From assembly GCF_018129405.1 (NCBI RefSeq), contig NZ_JAFCLP010000012.1, forward strand, positions 124,001 through 188,000: a stretch of DNA of 64,000 bases, read 5' to 3'. The position numbers were made by a program, and so were the translations under genes. Shown here one piece after another: positions 1 through 8,464 of the stretch. Under the pieces are notes generated by a model. That model saw only the letters and a list, made by a program, of their open reading frames with translations. It made no database searches and was not told where the DNA came from. This DNA is from Bradyrhizobium iriomotense (GTDB lineage: Bacteria > Pseudomonadota > Alphaproteobacteria > Rhizobiales > Xanthobacteraceae). The first letter of the stretch is position 1, and every line of letters begins with the position of its first letter.

Positions 1-904
1 CGATCTCGCGGAAGCCTATGCGCATGTGAAGCTCGGCGATTCCGCGCGGCAGCGCCTGCAGCGGGCCGAGACGCTCGCGGCCAAGACGCCGGCCGACAAG
101 CCGGGCCATGTCGAGGGCCAGCTCGCGATTGCGCGCGCCGCGATCGACGCCTCCGAGTTCGCCCGCGCCCGCCAGGTGCTCGCGCCCTATCTCAACGATC
201 CGACCCAGCGCGTGGCGCTGCTGATGGCCGAGATCGAGCGCGCCGAGCATGGCGATAGCGGCCGTGCCCGTGCCTGGACCCTGCGCGCGGTGCGCGCCCG
301 CCACGATCCGGCCTGGACCGCGGACGGCTATGTCAGCGACCGCTGGCGCCCGGTCTCCCCGGTCACCGGCCGGCTCGACGCCTTCCAGTGGCAGACGCCG
401 GTCGCGAGCCTGCCCTCGGACAAGGGGACCACGATCGAATCCTCGGCCTTCGAGGAAGCCATGCTGGCCGCCCCGCCGCCCAAGCGGGTGACGGCAAGCC
501 CGAGCGAGAGCCCGGCGGAACCGGCCGTGGCTGCACCAGCCCCGGCGCCGGCCGCCCAGGACAATTCACCCCCTGAGAGCAAGGAAACGGCCAAGGAGGC
601 CGTCAAGGAAACCGTCAAGGACGAGCTGGCGCCGGCCCCGGCCGAGCCGGTCAATCCGGCCCCCGAGCCCGCCGAATCATCACCGCCGGCGGCAACGCCG
701 GTGTTCCGGACCCGCGCGGACCTCGGCAAGCCCGCCCCCGGCCCGATTCCCGCCGTCATCCCGATCGTCCGCGCGCCGGATGATCCCGGGATTGATGACG
801 AGGGGCCGAGCGATGAATTTACGGAACAAATCGGCACGCCCAAGGCCCATGCAAAGGCCCAGGCCGGCGGCTGGCGCGGATTCTGGTCCCGCTGGGGCGC
901 GTGA
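1..904 (+). CDS. hemY: HemY family protein, C-terminal part (5' end outside window)
   Basis: The reading frame is open from the window edge (codons from base 2) and ends at a TGA at 902-904, so only the C-terminal ~300 residues are visible. The segment that follows the TPR-like helices and reads DPAWTADGYVSDRWRPVSP is characteristic of alphaproteobacterial HemY, an inner-membrane TPR protein linked to late haem synthesis. The catalytic role of this HemY type is not established; it is not protoporphyrinogen oxidase of the Bacillus kind. After about residue 150 the protein becomes a long Ala/Pro/Glu-rich tail, which is typical of this genus and probably disordered. A GTG at 26 is an internal codon, not the start. 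Confidence 0.85.
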   Translation, partial: DLAEAYAHVKLGDSARQRLQRAETLAAKTPADKPGHVEGQLAIARAAIDASEFARARQVLAPYLNDPTQRVALLMAEIERAEHGDSGRARAWTLRAVRARHDPAWTADGYVSDRWRPVSPVTGRLDAFQWQTPVASLPSDKGTTIESSAFEEAMLAAPPPKRVTASPSESPAEPAVAAPAPAPAAQDNSPPESKETAKEAVKETVKDELAPAPAEPVNPAPEPAESSPPAATPVFRTRADLGKPAPGPIPAVIPIVRAPDDPGIDDEGPSDEFTEQIGTPKAHAKAQAGGWRGFWSRWGA

Positions 905-1004
905 GGCGCATTTCAGACCCCGCTTGTCCTTGCCAATTCGGGCCATGCCCGATATCAGGGGCGCGCGTATCGGGACCGGCATCGCCCGGGTTCCGGCAGG
1001 GTTC

Positions 1005-1080
1005 GCCGCAATAGCTCAGTCGGTAGAGCACGTCATTCGTAATGACGGGGTCGGGGGTTCGAATCCCTCTTGCGGCACCA
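1005..1080 (+). tRNA. tRNA-Thr (anticodon CGT)
   Basis: A full cloverleaf can be folded. The acceptor GCCGCAA (1005-1011) pairs with TTGCGGC (1070-1076), the D-arm is GCTC...GAGC, the anticodon stem CGTCA/TGACG encloses the loop TTCGTAA, and the T-loop is TTCGAAT. The discriminator A is followed by an encoded CCA. The anticodon CGT reads ACG threonine codons. Confidence 0.97.
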
Positions 1081-1227
1081 GCGCCTTGATCCCTCAGATT
1101 GCTATCAGCGTGTTTGCCGACCACACCTCGGCATTCGCTTGCGGCGCCAGCTGCGTGACGTCTGCCACATAACCTTGCACCCCGCCTCCCCTAGTGTCCG
1201 CGTCACGCAAACACGGGGGGATTTCAC

Positions 1228-1602
1228 GTGCGCAAGATCATTCTGGTCGCCGCCATGGTGCTGGCTTCCGCATCTGCCCAGGCCGGCGACCGCAGCCTGT
1301 CGCTGGCCGCGACACCCGAGCGGACCTCGTCTCCGCCAGCCGCGGCGACAACCGGCGCCACGGCACAGGTCAGTGACGTCGCACCCGCCAGCGAGGCTCC
1401 GAAATATGTCGATCGTCCGCCGGCGATTCCGGCTCCCGCGCCGGCTGCGGTGACCGCTCCCACCACGACTACGACGACTCCAGCGCCGTCGACGACGACC
1501 AAGCCCGCGAGGACCGCAAGGGCGGAGAAGCCGAAGCACAGGCGCAGTTGGACTGAGCGTCGCATCATCAGCGAGCTGCATCGTCACGGCATCTACTGGT
1601 AA
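1228..1602 (+). CDS. small secreted Ala/Thr/Pro-rich protein, unknown function
   Basis: This is a 124-residue protein starting at GTG 1228. It begins with a clear Sec signal peptide (MRKIILVAAMVLASASAQA, cleavage expected near residue 19). The centre is a low-complexity Ala/Pro/Thr linker with a run of six Thr, and a short basic C-terminus ends in RRIISELHRHGIYW. That C-terminal stretch is the only part that looks folded or conserved. No enzymatic motif is visible. It is monocistronic between tRNA-Thr and a hairpin terminator. The family is not recognised; a periplasmic or surface role is inferred only from the signal peptide. Confidence 0.7.
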   Translation: MRKIILVAAMVLASASAQAGDRSLSLAATPERTSSPPAAATTGATAQVSDVAPASEAPKYVDRPPAIPAPAPAAVTAPTTTTTTPAPSTTTKPARTARAEKPKHRRSWTERRIISELHRHGIYW

Positions 1603-1628
1603 GCGGTCGCTCGCTCCAAAAAAGCAAA

Positions 1629-1652
1629 TGGCCGGGCAAAAGCCCGGCCATG
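1629..1652. terminator. bidirectional hairpin terminator
   Basis: A perfect 10-bp stem (ATGGCCGGGC / GCCCGGCCAT) with an AAAA loop lies between two convergent genes. It is flanked by an A-run at 1618-1624 and by TTTT at 1659-1662, so it could serve both strands. Confidence 0.8.
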
Positions 1653-1679
1653 ATTCGTTTTGAAGCGTTTCGATCGAGC

Positions 1680-2741
1680 TTACTGCGAGACCGTCTGCAC
1701 CACGCTCGAGATCGGGCGCGTGTTCGTGCCCGCGGTCGGCACTTTCAGATCCTTCAGGAGCGCCTCGTCATATTCCGGCAGCGTCTGGAAGGTCGTCTTG
1801 GCCTTCATCTGCACGATCTTGTAGCCGCCAGCCTTGAGCCGCGCCAGCAGCGCCGGCAGGGCTTCGCCGGTGTGCTTCTGGAAGTCGTGCATCAGGATGA
1901 TGCCCTTGCCGAGCTTGTCGAGCCTCGTCATCACGGTCTCGACGATCTTCTCCGGCGTCGCTCCCTTCCTGAAGTCGAAGGAGTCGATGTCGGTCGAGAA
2001 CATCGCGACGTTGCGGGTGCCGAAATAGGTCACCATCGCCGGATTGTGCTGAAGCTGCGGGAAGCGGAAGAACGGTGCCGGGTTGGTGCCGAGCGCGAAC
2101 CGCACTGCGCTGAAGCCTTTCTCGACCTCGTCCTTGACCTGTTGCTCGGACATCTTCTTGCTGTTCAGGTTGACATGCGACCAGGTGTGCGTGCCGACCG
2201 TGTGGCCCTGGGCCAGCACCTGGCGCAGGATCTCCGGATGGTAGGTCGCGTGCTTGCCGACCGAGAAGAACAGGCCCTTGGTGCATTCATCCGCGAGCGC
2301 CTTCAGCACCGCGGGCGTGTTGACCGGCCACGGACCGTCGTCGAAGGTCAGCACGACCTCCTTCTCGGTCAGGAAGTCGAACTGCTTGAAGTGCTCGAAG
2401 CCGAAGCCCGGACCGCCTGTCGTGTCGATCTCGACCACGCGAGACACGCCCAACGCGTTCGGATTGGCGCAGGCCTGCCTCGGCTGAACTGGCGCGACCG
2501 GGGCGGGCGCAGGCGCGGGTGCCTGGGCAACGGCCGTTGGCTTGGCCGCGATCGTCGCGGTGGTCGTGACGTCGTCCTTGGCGGCGATTTTCGCCTGTGC
2601 CGGCAATGGATCGGCGGCACGGGCGGCAACTGTCTTGGGGGCGCCCTGATCGGCGCTTGCGGAATAATAAAACCAACCGCCGGCGGCGATCACGACCGCC
2701 GCAACTACACTGGCCAGCATCAGGCCCAACGCATTACGCAT
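1680..2741 (-). CDS. polysaccharide deacetylase (NodB-homology, CE4)
   Basis: This is a 353-residue protein with an N-terminal membrane anchor (about residues 5-25), a ~75-residue Ala/Pro linker and a C-terminal NodB-homology domain. Family motifs are visible: TFDDGPWP (catalytic and metal Asp), the metal-binding HxxxH in THTWSH, FFRFP, and a late LMHDF histidine motif. Such enzymes remove acetyl groups from N-acetylated glycans (peptidoglycan, chitooligosaccharide) in the periplasm. The isolated locus and envelope anchor argue against it being nodB itself. I chose ATG 2741, preceded by GGAAAGAG, over the TTG 15 bases upstream. Confidence 0.88.
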   Translation of the reverse strand: MRNALGLMLASVVAAVVIAAGGWFYYSASADQGAPKTVAARAADPLPAQAKIAAKDDVTTTATIAAKPTAVAQAPAPAPAPVAPVQPRQACANPNALGVSRVVEIDTTGGPGFGFEHFKQFDFLTEKEVVLTFDDGPWPVNTPAVLKALADECTKGLFFSVGKHATYHPEILRQVLAQGHTVGTHTWSHVNLNSKKMSEQQVKDEVEKGFSAVRFALGTNPAPFFRFPQLQHNPAMVTYFGTRNVAMFSTDIDSFDFRKGATPEKIVETVMTRLDKLGKGIILMHDFQKHTGEALPALLARLKAGGYKIVQMKAKTTFQTLPEYDEALLKDLKVPTAGTNTRPISSVVQTVSQ

Positions 2742-2993
2742 CGCTACTCTTTCCAATTACGCAACCAAACCGGCGGAATTTCCCGCGCGACGAGCCATTA
2801 ATGCGAAGGAACAGTTAACGTGACACCAACACGACAGCGGATGCGGAGGAATTTCAGCAAGGTGCGCCAAAGTGACCGAAGTCACAGAGGGAGGGGCTCT
2901 CGTGACCGTCATCACAGTGGAAACGGTTTTGCTGGAGCATCGTAGTTCCCATTAACAACGGGCCCGCAGCGGCGGCGCCAATGGGAGCTTCAA

Positions 2994-3317
2994 ATGACCA
3001 CGTCGTTCACTGCCAAGTCCTGCACTACCAAATCCCTGAGTAGCAAGATCCGCGACACCGGCCTGGCGCTGGGCTTTGCCGCCATCATCTCGGTCGTCTC
3101 GACGACCTCGAGCTTCGCCTTCACGGCCGAAGCGCAGCAGATGTGCACCGGCGATGCCTTCCGCCTGTGCTCGTCGGAGATTCCCAACATCCCGAAGATC
3201 ACGGCGTGCATGATCAAGCATCGCTCCGATCTGAGCGCCGGCTGCCGCGCGGTGATGGACAAGGACCTCGCCAAGGGCGCCTCACGCAAGGTCGCTGACG
3301 CGCAGGACAAACAGTAA
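2994..3317 (+). CDS. small secreted Cys-rich protein (GLG1-like repeat), copy 1
   Basis: This is a 107-residue protein with an N-terminal hydrophobic signal segment (about residues 22-43) preceded by an unusually long polar n-region. The mature part has four cysteines spaced C-x7-C-x12-C-x11-C, with CxxDAFRLC and SDLSAGC matching the Cys-rich GLG1-type repeat. Two disulfides in the periplasm are likely. The function is unknown; the family is common in Bradyrhizobiaceae. A GGGAG site lies just before ATG 2994. A paralogue follows at 3488-3703. Confidence 0.75.
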   Translation: MTTSFTAKSCTTKSLSSKIRDTGLALGFAAIISVVSTTSSFAFTAEAQQMCTGDAFRLCSSEIPNIPKITACMIKHRSDLSAGCRAVMDKDLAKGASRKVADAQDKQ

Positions 3318-3487
3318 CGCGCAGCGCCGCAAGCGTTGCGATTTAAGAGCTCCCCTCGCGATGCGCCCCGGCGTCGAGCCGGGGCCACGCAGGCGGTGTC
3401 ATGCAGCCTGCCAATAAAGCCGTTGCGGCTGAGGGATCGTCGCACTAGCTTCGCCCGCACATTCTTCCGGGTAAGAGGCATTACGCG

Positions 3488-3703
3488 ATGACCAGATTTC
3501 TTTTTGTTGTTTCCCTGCTCTTGTGCGCATCCGCCGCCTCCGCGCAACAGCAGCCCGGACATGACGCCTGCGCGCGCGATGTCAGCCGCTTCTGCCGCGC
3601 CGTGATGAACAATGGCGACGGCGCCGTGCTCGCCTGCCTGAAGCAGAACCGCACCCGCCTCAGCAAGGCCTGTGACAAGGTGCTGACGGATCACGGGCAG
3701 TAG
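3488..3703 (+). CDS. small secreted Cys-rich protein (GLG1-like repeat), copy 2
   Basis: This 71-residue protein has a compact signal peptide (MTRFLFVVSLLLCASAASA, cleavage near residue 19). Its mature part is essentially one Cys-rich unit, C-x7-C-x13-C-x11-C (CARDVSRFC, LACLKQNRTRLSKAC). The pattern matches the upstream 107-residue protein, so the two look like diverged duplicates with 170 bases between them. The length and spacing suggest a minimal disulfide-stabilised periplasmic module. The biochemical role is unknown. Confidence 0.75.
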   Translation: MTRFLFVVSLLLCASAASAQQQPGHDACARDVSRFCRAVMNNGDGAVLACLKQNRTRLSKACDKVLTDHGQ

Positions 3704-3711
3704 TGATCCCC

Positions 3712-3796
3712 GTAGCCCGGATGAGCGCAGCGATATCCGGGATTCTCTCCCTGCGGCGAGACTGCCCCGGATTGCGCTGCGCTCCATCCGGGCTAC
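3712..3796. repeat. palindromic repeat, family D
   Basis: Inverted ends GTAGCCCGGATGAGCGCAGC and its near-complement (ending in CATCCGGGCTAC) form a long imperfect hairpin. A second copy lies at 42289-42374. It sits between convergent genes, so it may also act as a transcription barrier. Confidence 0.8.
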
Positions 3797-3804
3797 GAAC
3801 TCAC

Positions 3805-5493
3805 CTACGTGCTGCTCCCCGCCGCGGTTGCGACCACCGGCAGCACCTCGCCGCCCGCGCGGTCCGGTGTCTCGTCCTTCCAGCGTACTGAGCCGAACGG
3901 GCGCTCCAGCATGCGGCGGACGCGCACCGGATCGGGGCCGATGTGGAAATCGATCGCCTGCTGATGCAGCGCGCGTTCGGACAGGGTCGAGCGGTTGCGC
4001 TGGCGCAAGTAGTCGAACCAGGTTGGGCAGTGATAGCGCTCGGTCCACAATTCGGGGTCGGCGATGTCGCGCGCGATCGACCAGCCATAGGCGCCGTTGC
4101 GCTGCCTCGAGAGCTGCACGTCCTGCATCACATTGTGGAAGGCGCGCGCGTTCTCCTGGGCGACGCGATACTCGATCTCGACCACCAGCGGTCCGCTGCG
4201 GCCGGTGAGCGACAGCCTCACCTCGGGATCGGCGAGCACCTCGGCATCCTCGTTGCGGGCGCCGACGCGCGGCATGGTGAGCCAGATTCCGAGCAGCGGC
4301 GAGAGCAGCATCAGGCCGGCGGCAACGAGCAGCGCGACCTCGACGCCGGCATAGTCGGTGAGATGGCCCCAGCCCCAGGCGCCGATCGCGATGCCGCCGG
4401 AGATCGAGGCCTGGAACGCCGCCAGCGAGCGGCCCGCGACCCAGCGCGGCGCCGACAGCTGCACGCCGATATTGAACAGCGCCACCGCCGCCATCCAGAC
4501 CGCGCCGGCGAGCACCAGCGCGGTGGCCGTCAGCACCGGCTCGGTGCTCACGGCGAGGGCGGCCATCGCAAACGCCATCGAGATGGTGCAGGCGCGGATC
4601 GCGGCCTCGCCGCTCATGCGCTTGCGCAATTCGTGGATGTTGAGCGCGCCGACCACCGCGCCCATGCCGAACGCGCCGAGCATGATGCCGTAAGTCTGCG
4701 CGCCGCCATGCAGGAGGTCGCGCGCCACCAGCGGCATCAGCGCCATGATGGCCCCGCCGATCAGGCCCATCACCAGCGTGCGCAGCAGCACGATCTTGAT
4801 TGGCGGCGAATTGGTGATGTAGCGGAAGCCCGACACCATGGCGCGGTTGAGTTTTTCCCGCGGCAGGCGCGACGGCTCCACCGAGCGGCGCCAGAGCAGC
4901 AGCACCACCAGCAGCGGCAGGTAGAGGATTGCATTGCAGGCAAACGCCGCCACTGCGCCGAGCGCGGCGACGATGACGCCGCCGACTGCGGGGCCGAAGC
5001 TGCGCGCGATATTGTAGCTGATGCCGTTCAGCGCGACCGCGGACGGCAGGGCTTCCGGCGGCACCTGCTCGCTGACCGAGGATTGCCAGGCCGGCCCGAA
5101 CAGCGCGTTGCCGCTGCCGACGACGAAGCAGAAGGCGAGCAGCGTTTCCGGCGTGATCAGCTTGAGGCCGGCCAGGATCGTCAGCGCGCTCGCGCCGGTC
5201 AGCGCGATCGCGAGCGAGACCAGGGTGACGGTGCGGCGGTCATACATGTCGGCGATGGCGCCGGCCGGCATCGAGATCAGCATGATCGGCAGCATAAGTG
5301 CGGTCTGCACCAGCGCCACCTTGTCCGCCGAGGCCGCCATCTGCGTCATCGCCCAGGCCGCGCCCACGCCCTGGATCAAGAGACCGAGATTGGAGAGCAG
5401 GCTGGCGAGCCAGATGCGCCGGAATACGGTGAACCGCAGGGGGGCGGCGATGCCCTCGCCGGCGAATTTCTGACGGTTCGGCTGCTCGGTCAT
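3805..5493 (-). CDS. MFS transporter with soluble C-terminal domain (MFS_3 / EntS-like)
   Basis: This is a 562-residue protein. Residues ~20-410 carry about twelve hydrophobic helices of an MFS drug/siderophore exporter of the PF05977 'transmembrane secretion effector' type. Residues ~430-562 form a soluble domain starting VVEIEYRVAQENARAFHNVM and continuing to VRWKDETPDR, found only in this MFS subgroup. The substrate cannot be told from sequence. The start is ATG 5493, preceded by GGAAGGGGAT; the ATG four codons upstream overlaps that ribosome site and is less likely. It is a single gene, divergent from the Tat hydrolase. Confidence 0.85.
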   Translation of the reverse strand: MTEQPNRQKFAGEGIAAPLRFTVFRRIWLASLLSNLGLLIQGVGAAWAMTQMAASADKVALVQTALMLPIMLISMPAGAIADMYDRRTVTLVSLAIALTGASALTILAGLKLITPETLLAFCFVVGSGNALFGPAWQSSVSEQVPPEALPSAVALNGISYNIARSFGPAVGGVIVAALGAVAAFACNAILYLPLLVVLLLWRRSVEPSRLPREKLNRAMVSGFRYITNSPPIKIVLLRTLVMGLIGGAIMALMPLVARDLLHGGAQTYGIMLGAFGMGAVVGALNIHELRKRMSGEAAIRACTISMAFAMAALAVSTEPVLTATALVLAGAVWMAAVALFNIGVQLSAPRWVAGRSLAAFQASISGGIAIGAWGWGHLTDYAGVEVALLVAAGLMLLSPLLGIWLTMPRVGARNEDAEVLADPEVRLSLTGRSGPLVVEIEYRVAQENARAFHNVMQDVQLSRQRNGAYGWSIARDIADPELWTERYHCPTWFDYLRQRNRSTLSERALHQQAIDFHIGPDPVRVRRMLERPFGSVRWKDETPDRAGGEVLPVVATAAGSST

Positions 5494-5641
5494 ATCCCCT
5501 TCCATATGGGCTGGCAGAAGTGGGCTTGGAGTGGTCTTCGGGTGATTCCGGCAAAGTCAGTGATGCCCGCGAAAGTCCTTCGCTGTCCAGTGGTTAGGCC
5601 GGTATAAGCGGTGCAAAGATGGTTTTGCCGGGGAGGAACAG

Positions 5642-7012
5642 ATGAGGCTGTCGCGACGGACGATCCTGCTGGGAGCGGGCACCTTGCCTTTCGCGGCTGC
5701 GAGCTTGCGGACGGGCGCGCTGGCCCAGACGGCGCCCGCAGCGCAAAACGCTGACGTGCCGCCGATCCTGTTTGTCCACGGCAATGGCGATTACGACGCG
5801 CTCTGGATGACGACGCTGTGGCGGATGGAATCCAACGGCATCGCGCGCGATCGCATGATGGCGATCAATTTCACCGATCCGCTGGCGCGCAGCGACGACA
5901 AGGTCGAGCAGGCGAACCGCTCCTCGACCGAGGACCAGCGCCGCGAGCTCGCCGCGGCCATCACTGAACTGAAGCGCCGGACCGGAGTTCCGCGCGTGGC
6001 CCTGGTCGGCAGCTCGCGCGGCGGCAATGCGATCCGCAATGTGATCAGAAGCGGCGGCGCCGGCGATGTCAGCCACGCCGTGCTGTGCGGCACGCCCAAT
6101 CACGGCGTGTTCGCGACCGACGACCAGCCCAACAACGAGTTCAACGGCCGCGGCGCGTTCCTGCGCGGCCTGAACGAGGGCGAGAGCGAGGTGACGCCGG
6201 GTGTTGCCTTCCTCACGCTGCGCAGCGACGGCATGGACAAATATGCGCAGAGCGACGGCCGCTTCATCGGCAAGCCGGGAACGCCGACCAATGTCACGGC
6301 CGAGGGGCCCGAGCTGAAGGGTGCCACTAATCTCGTGCTCGGCGCGCTCGACCACCGCGAGGTGGCGTTCCACCCGCGCGCCTTCCGCGAGATCTACAAG
6401 TTCATCGCCGGCCGCGAGCCCACGCGCATCGCAATCGTGCCGGCACAGAGCGTCTTGCTAAGTGGACTCGTCACCGGCACGCCCGGCGGTGTGTCGACCA
6501 ATCGCCCGGTCACGGGTGCAACCGTCGAGATCTTCCGCGTCGATCCTGATACCGGTGAGCGCAAGGGCAGTGCCGTGCACAGCGCCAAGACCGGCGCCGA
6601 CGGCCGCTGGGGGCCGGCGCAGGTCGATCCGACCTGGTCGCTCGAATTCGTCCTGGCGGCGCCGGATGCGCCGACCACGCACATCTATCGTTCGCCCTTC
6701 CCGCGCTCGTCCGACGTCGTGCACCTCCGGCCCGCGCGCCCGCTCGGGCCGGCGGACAAGGACGCCGGCGCTGTCGTGATCATGTCGCGTCCGCGCGGCT
6801 ATTTCGGCCTGCCGCGGGACGTGGTGCTGTTCGACGGCAAGGAGCCCGCCGACGTCAAACCAGGCGTGCCCACCGATGCGGCAGCAACATTGCGGCTTCC
6901 GGCCGCAGAGATCGGGCGTAACATCGTGGCCCAGTTCGGCGAAGAACGGATTGTGGCACGCCTCTGGCCGGCCGCCGAGAACAGGATTGCGATTGCCGAG
7001 CTGACTTACTAG
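5642..7012 (+). CDS. Tat-exported alpha/beta hydrolase with C-terminal carboxypeptidase-regulatory-like region
   Basis: This is a 456-residue protein. It begins with a twin-arginine signal (MRLSRRTILLGAGTLPFAAA), implying folded export to the periplasm. Residues ~40-260 look like a lipase/esterase fold: oxyanion strand ILFVHGNGDYD, nucleophile elbow GSSRGGNA (Ser), then CGTPNHGV and a late LDHREVAFHP histidine. Residues ~270-456 resemble a beta-sandwich module (LLSGLVTG...TGATVEIFRVD). The substrate is unknown; an ester or polyester is plausible. GGGGAGGAAC precedes ATG 5642. The P450 gene starts 34 bases after its stop, so co-transcription is likely. Confidence 0.8.
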   Translation: MRLSRRTILLGAGTLPFAAASLRTGALAQTAPAAQNADVPPILFVHGNGDYDALWMTTLWRMESNGIARDRMMAINFTDPLARSDDKVEQANRSSTEDQRRELAAAITELKRRTGVPRVALVGSSRGGNAIRNVIRSGGAGDVSHAVLCGTPNHGVFATDDQPNNEFNGRGAFLRGLNEGESEVTPGVAFLTLRSDGMDKYAQSDGRFIGKPGTPTNVTAEGPELKGATNLVLGALDHREVAFHPRAFREIYKFIAGREPTRIAIVPAQSVLLSGLVTGTPGGVSTNRPVTGATVEIFRVDPDTGERKGSAVHSAKTGADGRWGPAQVDPTWSLEFVLAAPDAPTTHIYRSPFPRSSDVVHLRPARPLGPADKDAGAVVIMSRPRGYFGLPRDVVLFDGKEPADVKPGVPTDAAATLRLPAAEIGRNIVAQFGEERIVARLWPAAENRIAIAELTY

Positions 7013-7046
7013 CTATTCATCTGCGCCAGATCTGCGGGAGCGAGCC

Positions 7047-8414
7047 ATGAATATCGCCAGCGTACGTCGGCCCATCGTCCCCCCGGCGCCGCCGCGTGCG
7101 CCGGACGACATGTCGTTCCTTGGTAAGCTCGCGGTGATCCGGCAGAACATGATCGCGACCTGGGCGCAGCGCGCCTATGAGGAAGACGTCATCAAGGGCC
7201 GCTTCCTCTTCCGCAACAGTTTCATCCTGAACCAGCCGGACGCGATCCGGCATGTCCTGCTCACCAATTACGAGAATTACACGCGCACGCCGGCCGCCAT
7301 CCGCATGCTGCGTCCGGTGCTCGGCGAAGGTCTTCTGATCGCGGAAGGGCACTCCTGGACCTTTCAGCGCCGCACGCTCGCGCCGGCGTTCACGCCGCGC
7401 GCGACCGCAAATCTCGTCCCGCACATGACCGCGGTGCTCGACGAGACCATCGCCAAGCTCGATGCGCGCACGAGCGAGCCGGTCGACCTGCGCGAGATCA
7501 TGCAGCGCATGACGCTCGAGATCGCCGGGCGCACGATGTTCTCGTTCGGCATGGACCGGCACGGCGCGACCTTGCGCAATTTCGTCATGGAATATGGCGA
7601 GCGGCTCGGACGTCCGTATTTCCTCGACATGCTGCTGCCGGTGTCCTGGCCGACCCCGATGGATCGTGCCCGCGCCCGCTTCCGCAAGCGCTGGACCGAA
7701 TTCGTTTCGATGCTGATCGCCGAGCGGCGCAAGATGGGCAAGAAGGACGGTGCGCCGCCGCGCGATCTGTTCGATCTCATGGACGAGGCGCGCGATCCCG
7801 AAACGGGCAAGGGCTTTTCCGACGCGCAGCTCATCGACGAGGTCGCGACCATGATTCTCGCGGGGCACGAGACCACGGCGACGGCGCTGTTCTGGGCGCT
7901 CTATCTGCTCGCGCTCGATCCGGAGACGCAGGAGGAAGTCGCCTCCGAGACGCGGGGCGAGCATCTCGACAGCATGGCCGATATCGACCGCCAGAAATTC
8001 ACCCGCGCCGTAATCGATGAGACGATGCGGCTTTATCCGTCCGCGTTCCTGGTCGCGCGGGCCGCGCGCGAAAAGGACAATGCCGCCGGCGTCGAGATCG
8101 GCAAGGGCGACGTCATCATGATCGCGCCGTGGTTGCTGCACCGGCACGAAAAGCTGTGGGATCAACCAAACGCGTTCATTCCCAAACGCTTCATGTCGAA
8201 AGAGCCGCCCGACCGCTTCGCCTATCTGCCGTTCGGCGCGGGCCCGCGCGTGTGCATCGGCGCGCCGTTTGCGCAGGCCGAATCCGTGCTGGCGCTGGCT
8301 CGGCTGATCGGCGCCTTCCGGGTCGAATTGGCCGACACGACTCCCGTGATTCCGCATGGCGTCGTCACGACCCAGCCGGATCACTCACCCATGTTCCGCA
8401 TCACGCGTCGATGA
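7047..8414 (+). CDS. cytochrome P450
   Basis: This 455-residue soluble P450 has the full signature set: I-helix AGHETTATALFW with the acid-alcohol pair, K-helix ETMR (ExxR), and the haem loop FGAGPRVCIGAPFAQAE with the axial Cys. It lacks a membrane anchor and so needs separate ferredoxin/reductase partners, none of which is adjacent. Overall form is closer to the CYP102/CYP4-like branch (e.g. the FLFRNSFILNQP start) than to camphor-type P450s, but the substrate is unknown. GGGAGCGAG precedes ATG 7047. It probably shares a transcript with the upstream hydrolase and possibly with the downstream cyclase. Confidence 0.93.
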   Translation: MNIASVRRPIVPPAPPRAPDDMSFLGKLAVIRQNMIATWAQRAYEEDVIKGRFLFRNSFILNQPDAIRHVLLTNYENYTRTPAAIRMLRPVLGEGLLIAEGHSWTFQRRTLAPAFTPRATANLVPHMTAVLDETIAKLDARTSEPVDLREIMQRMTLEIAGRTMFSFGMDRHGATLRNFVMEYGERLGRPYFLDMLLPVSWPTPMDRARARFRKRWTEFVSMLIAERRKMGKKDGAPPRDLFDLMDEARDPETGKGFSDAQLIDEVATMILAGHETTATALFWALYLLALDPETQEEVASETRGEHLDSMADIDRQKFTRAVIDETMRLYPSAFLVARAAREKDNAAGVEIGKGDVIMIAPWLLHRHEKLWDQPNAFIPKRFMSKEPPDRFAYLPFGAGPRVCIGAPFAQAESVLALARLIGAFRVELADTTPVIPHGVVTTQPDHSPMFRITRR

Positions 8415-8464
8415 CAGGCGCTCGTCCTACCGATGGCGTGATTCAACAGAGATAGAGCCCCGCC

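Noticed and set aside
1680-2741. Calling the polysaccharide deacetylase nodB
   Set aside because: It has a membrane anchor and a long linker, and no nod genes are nearby.
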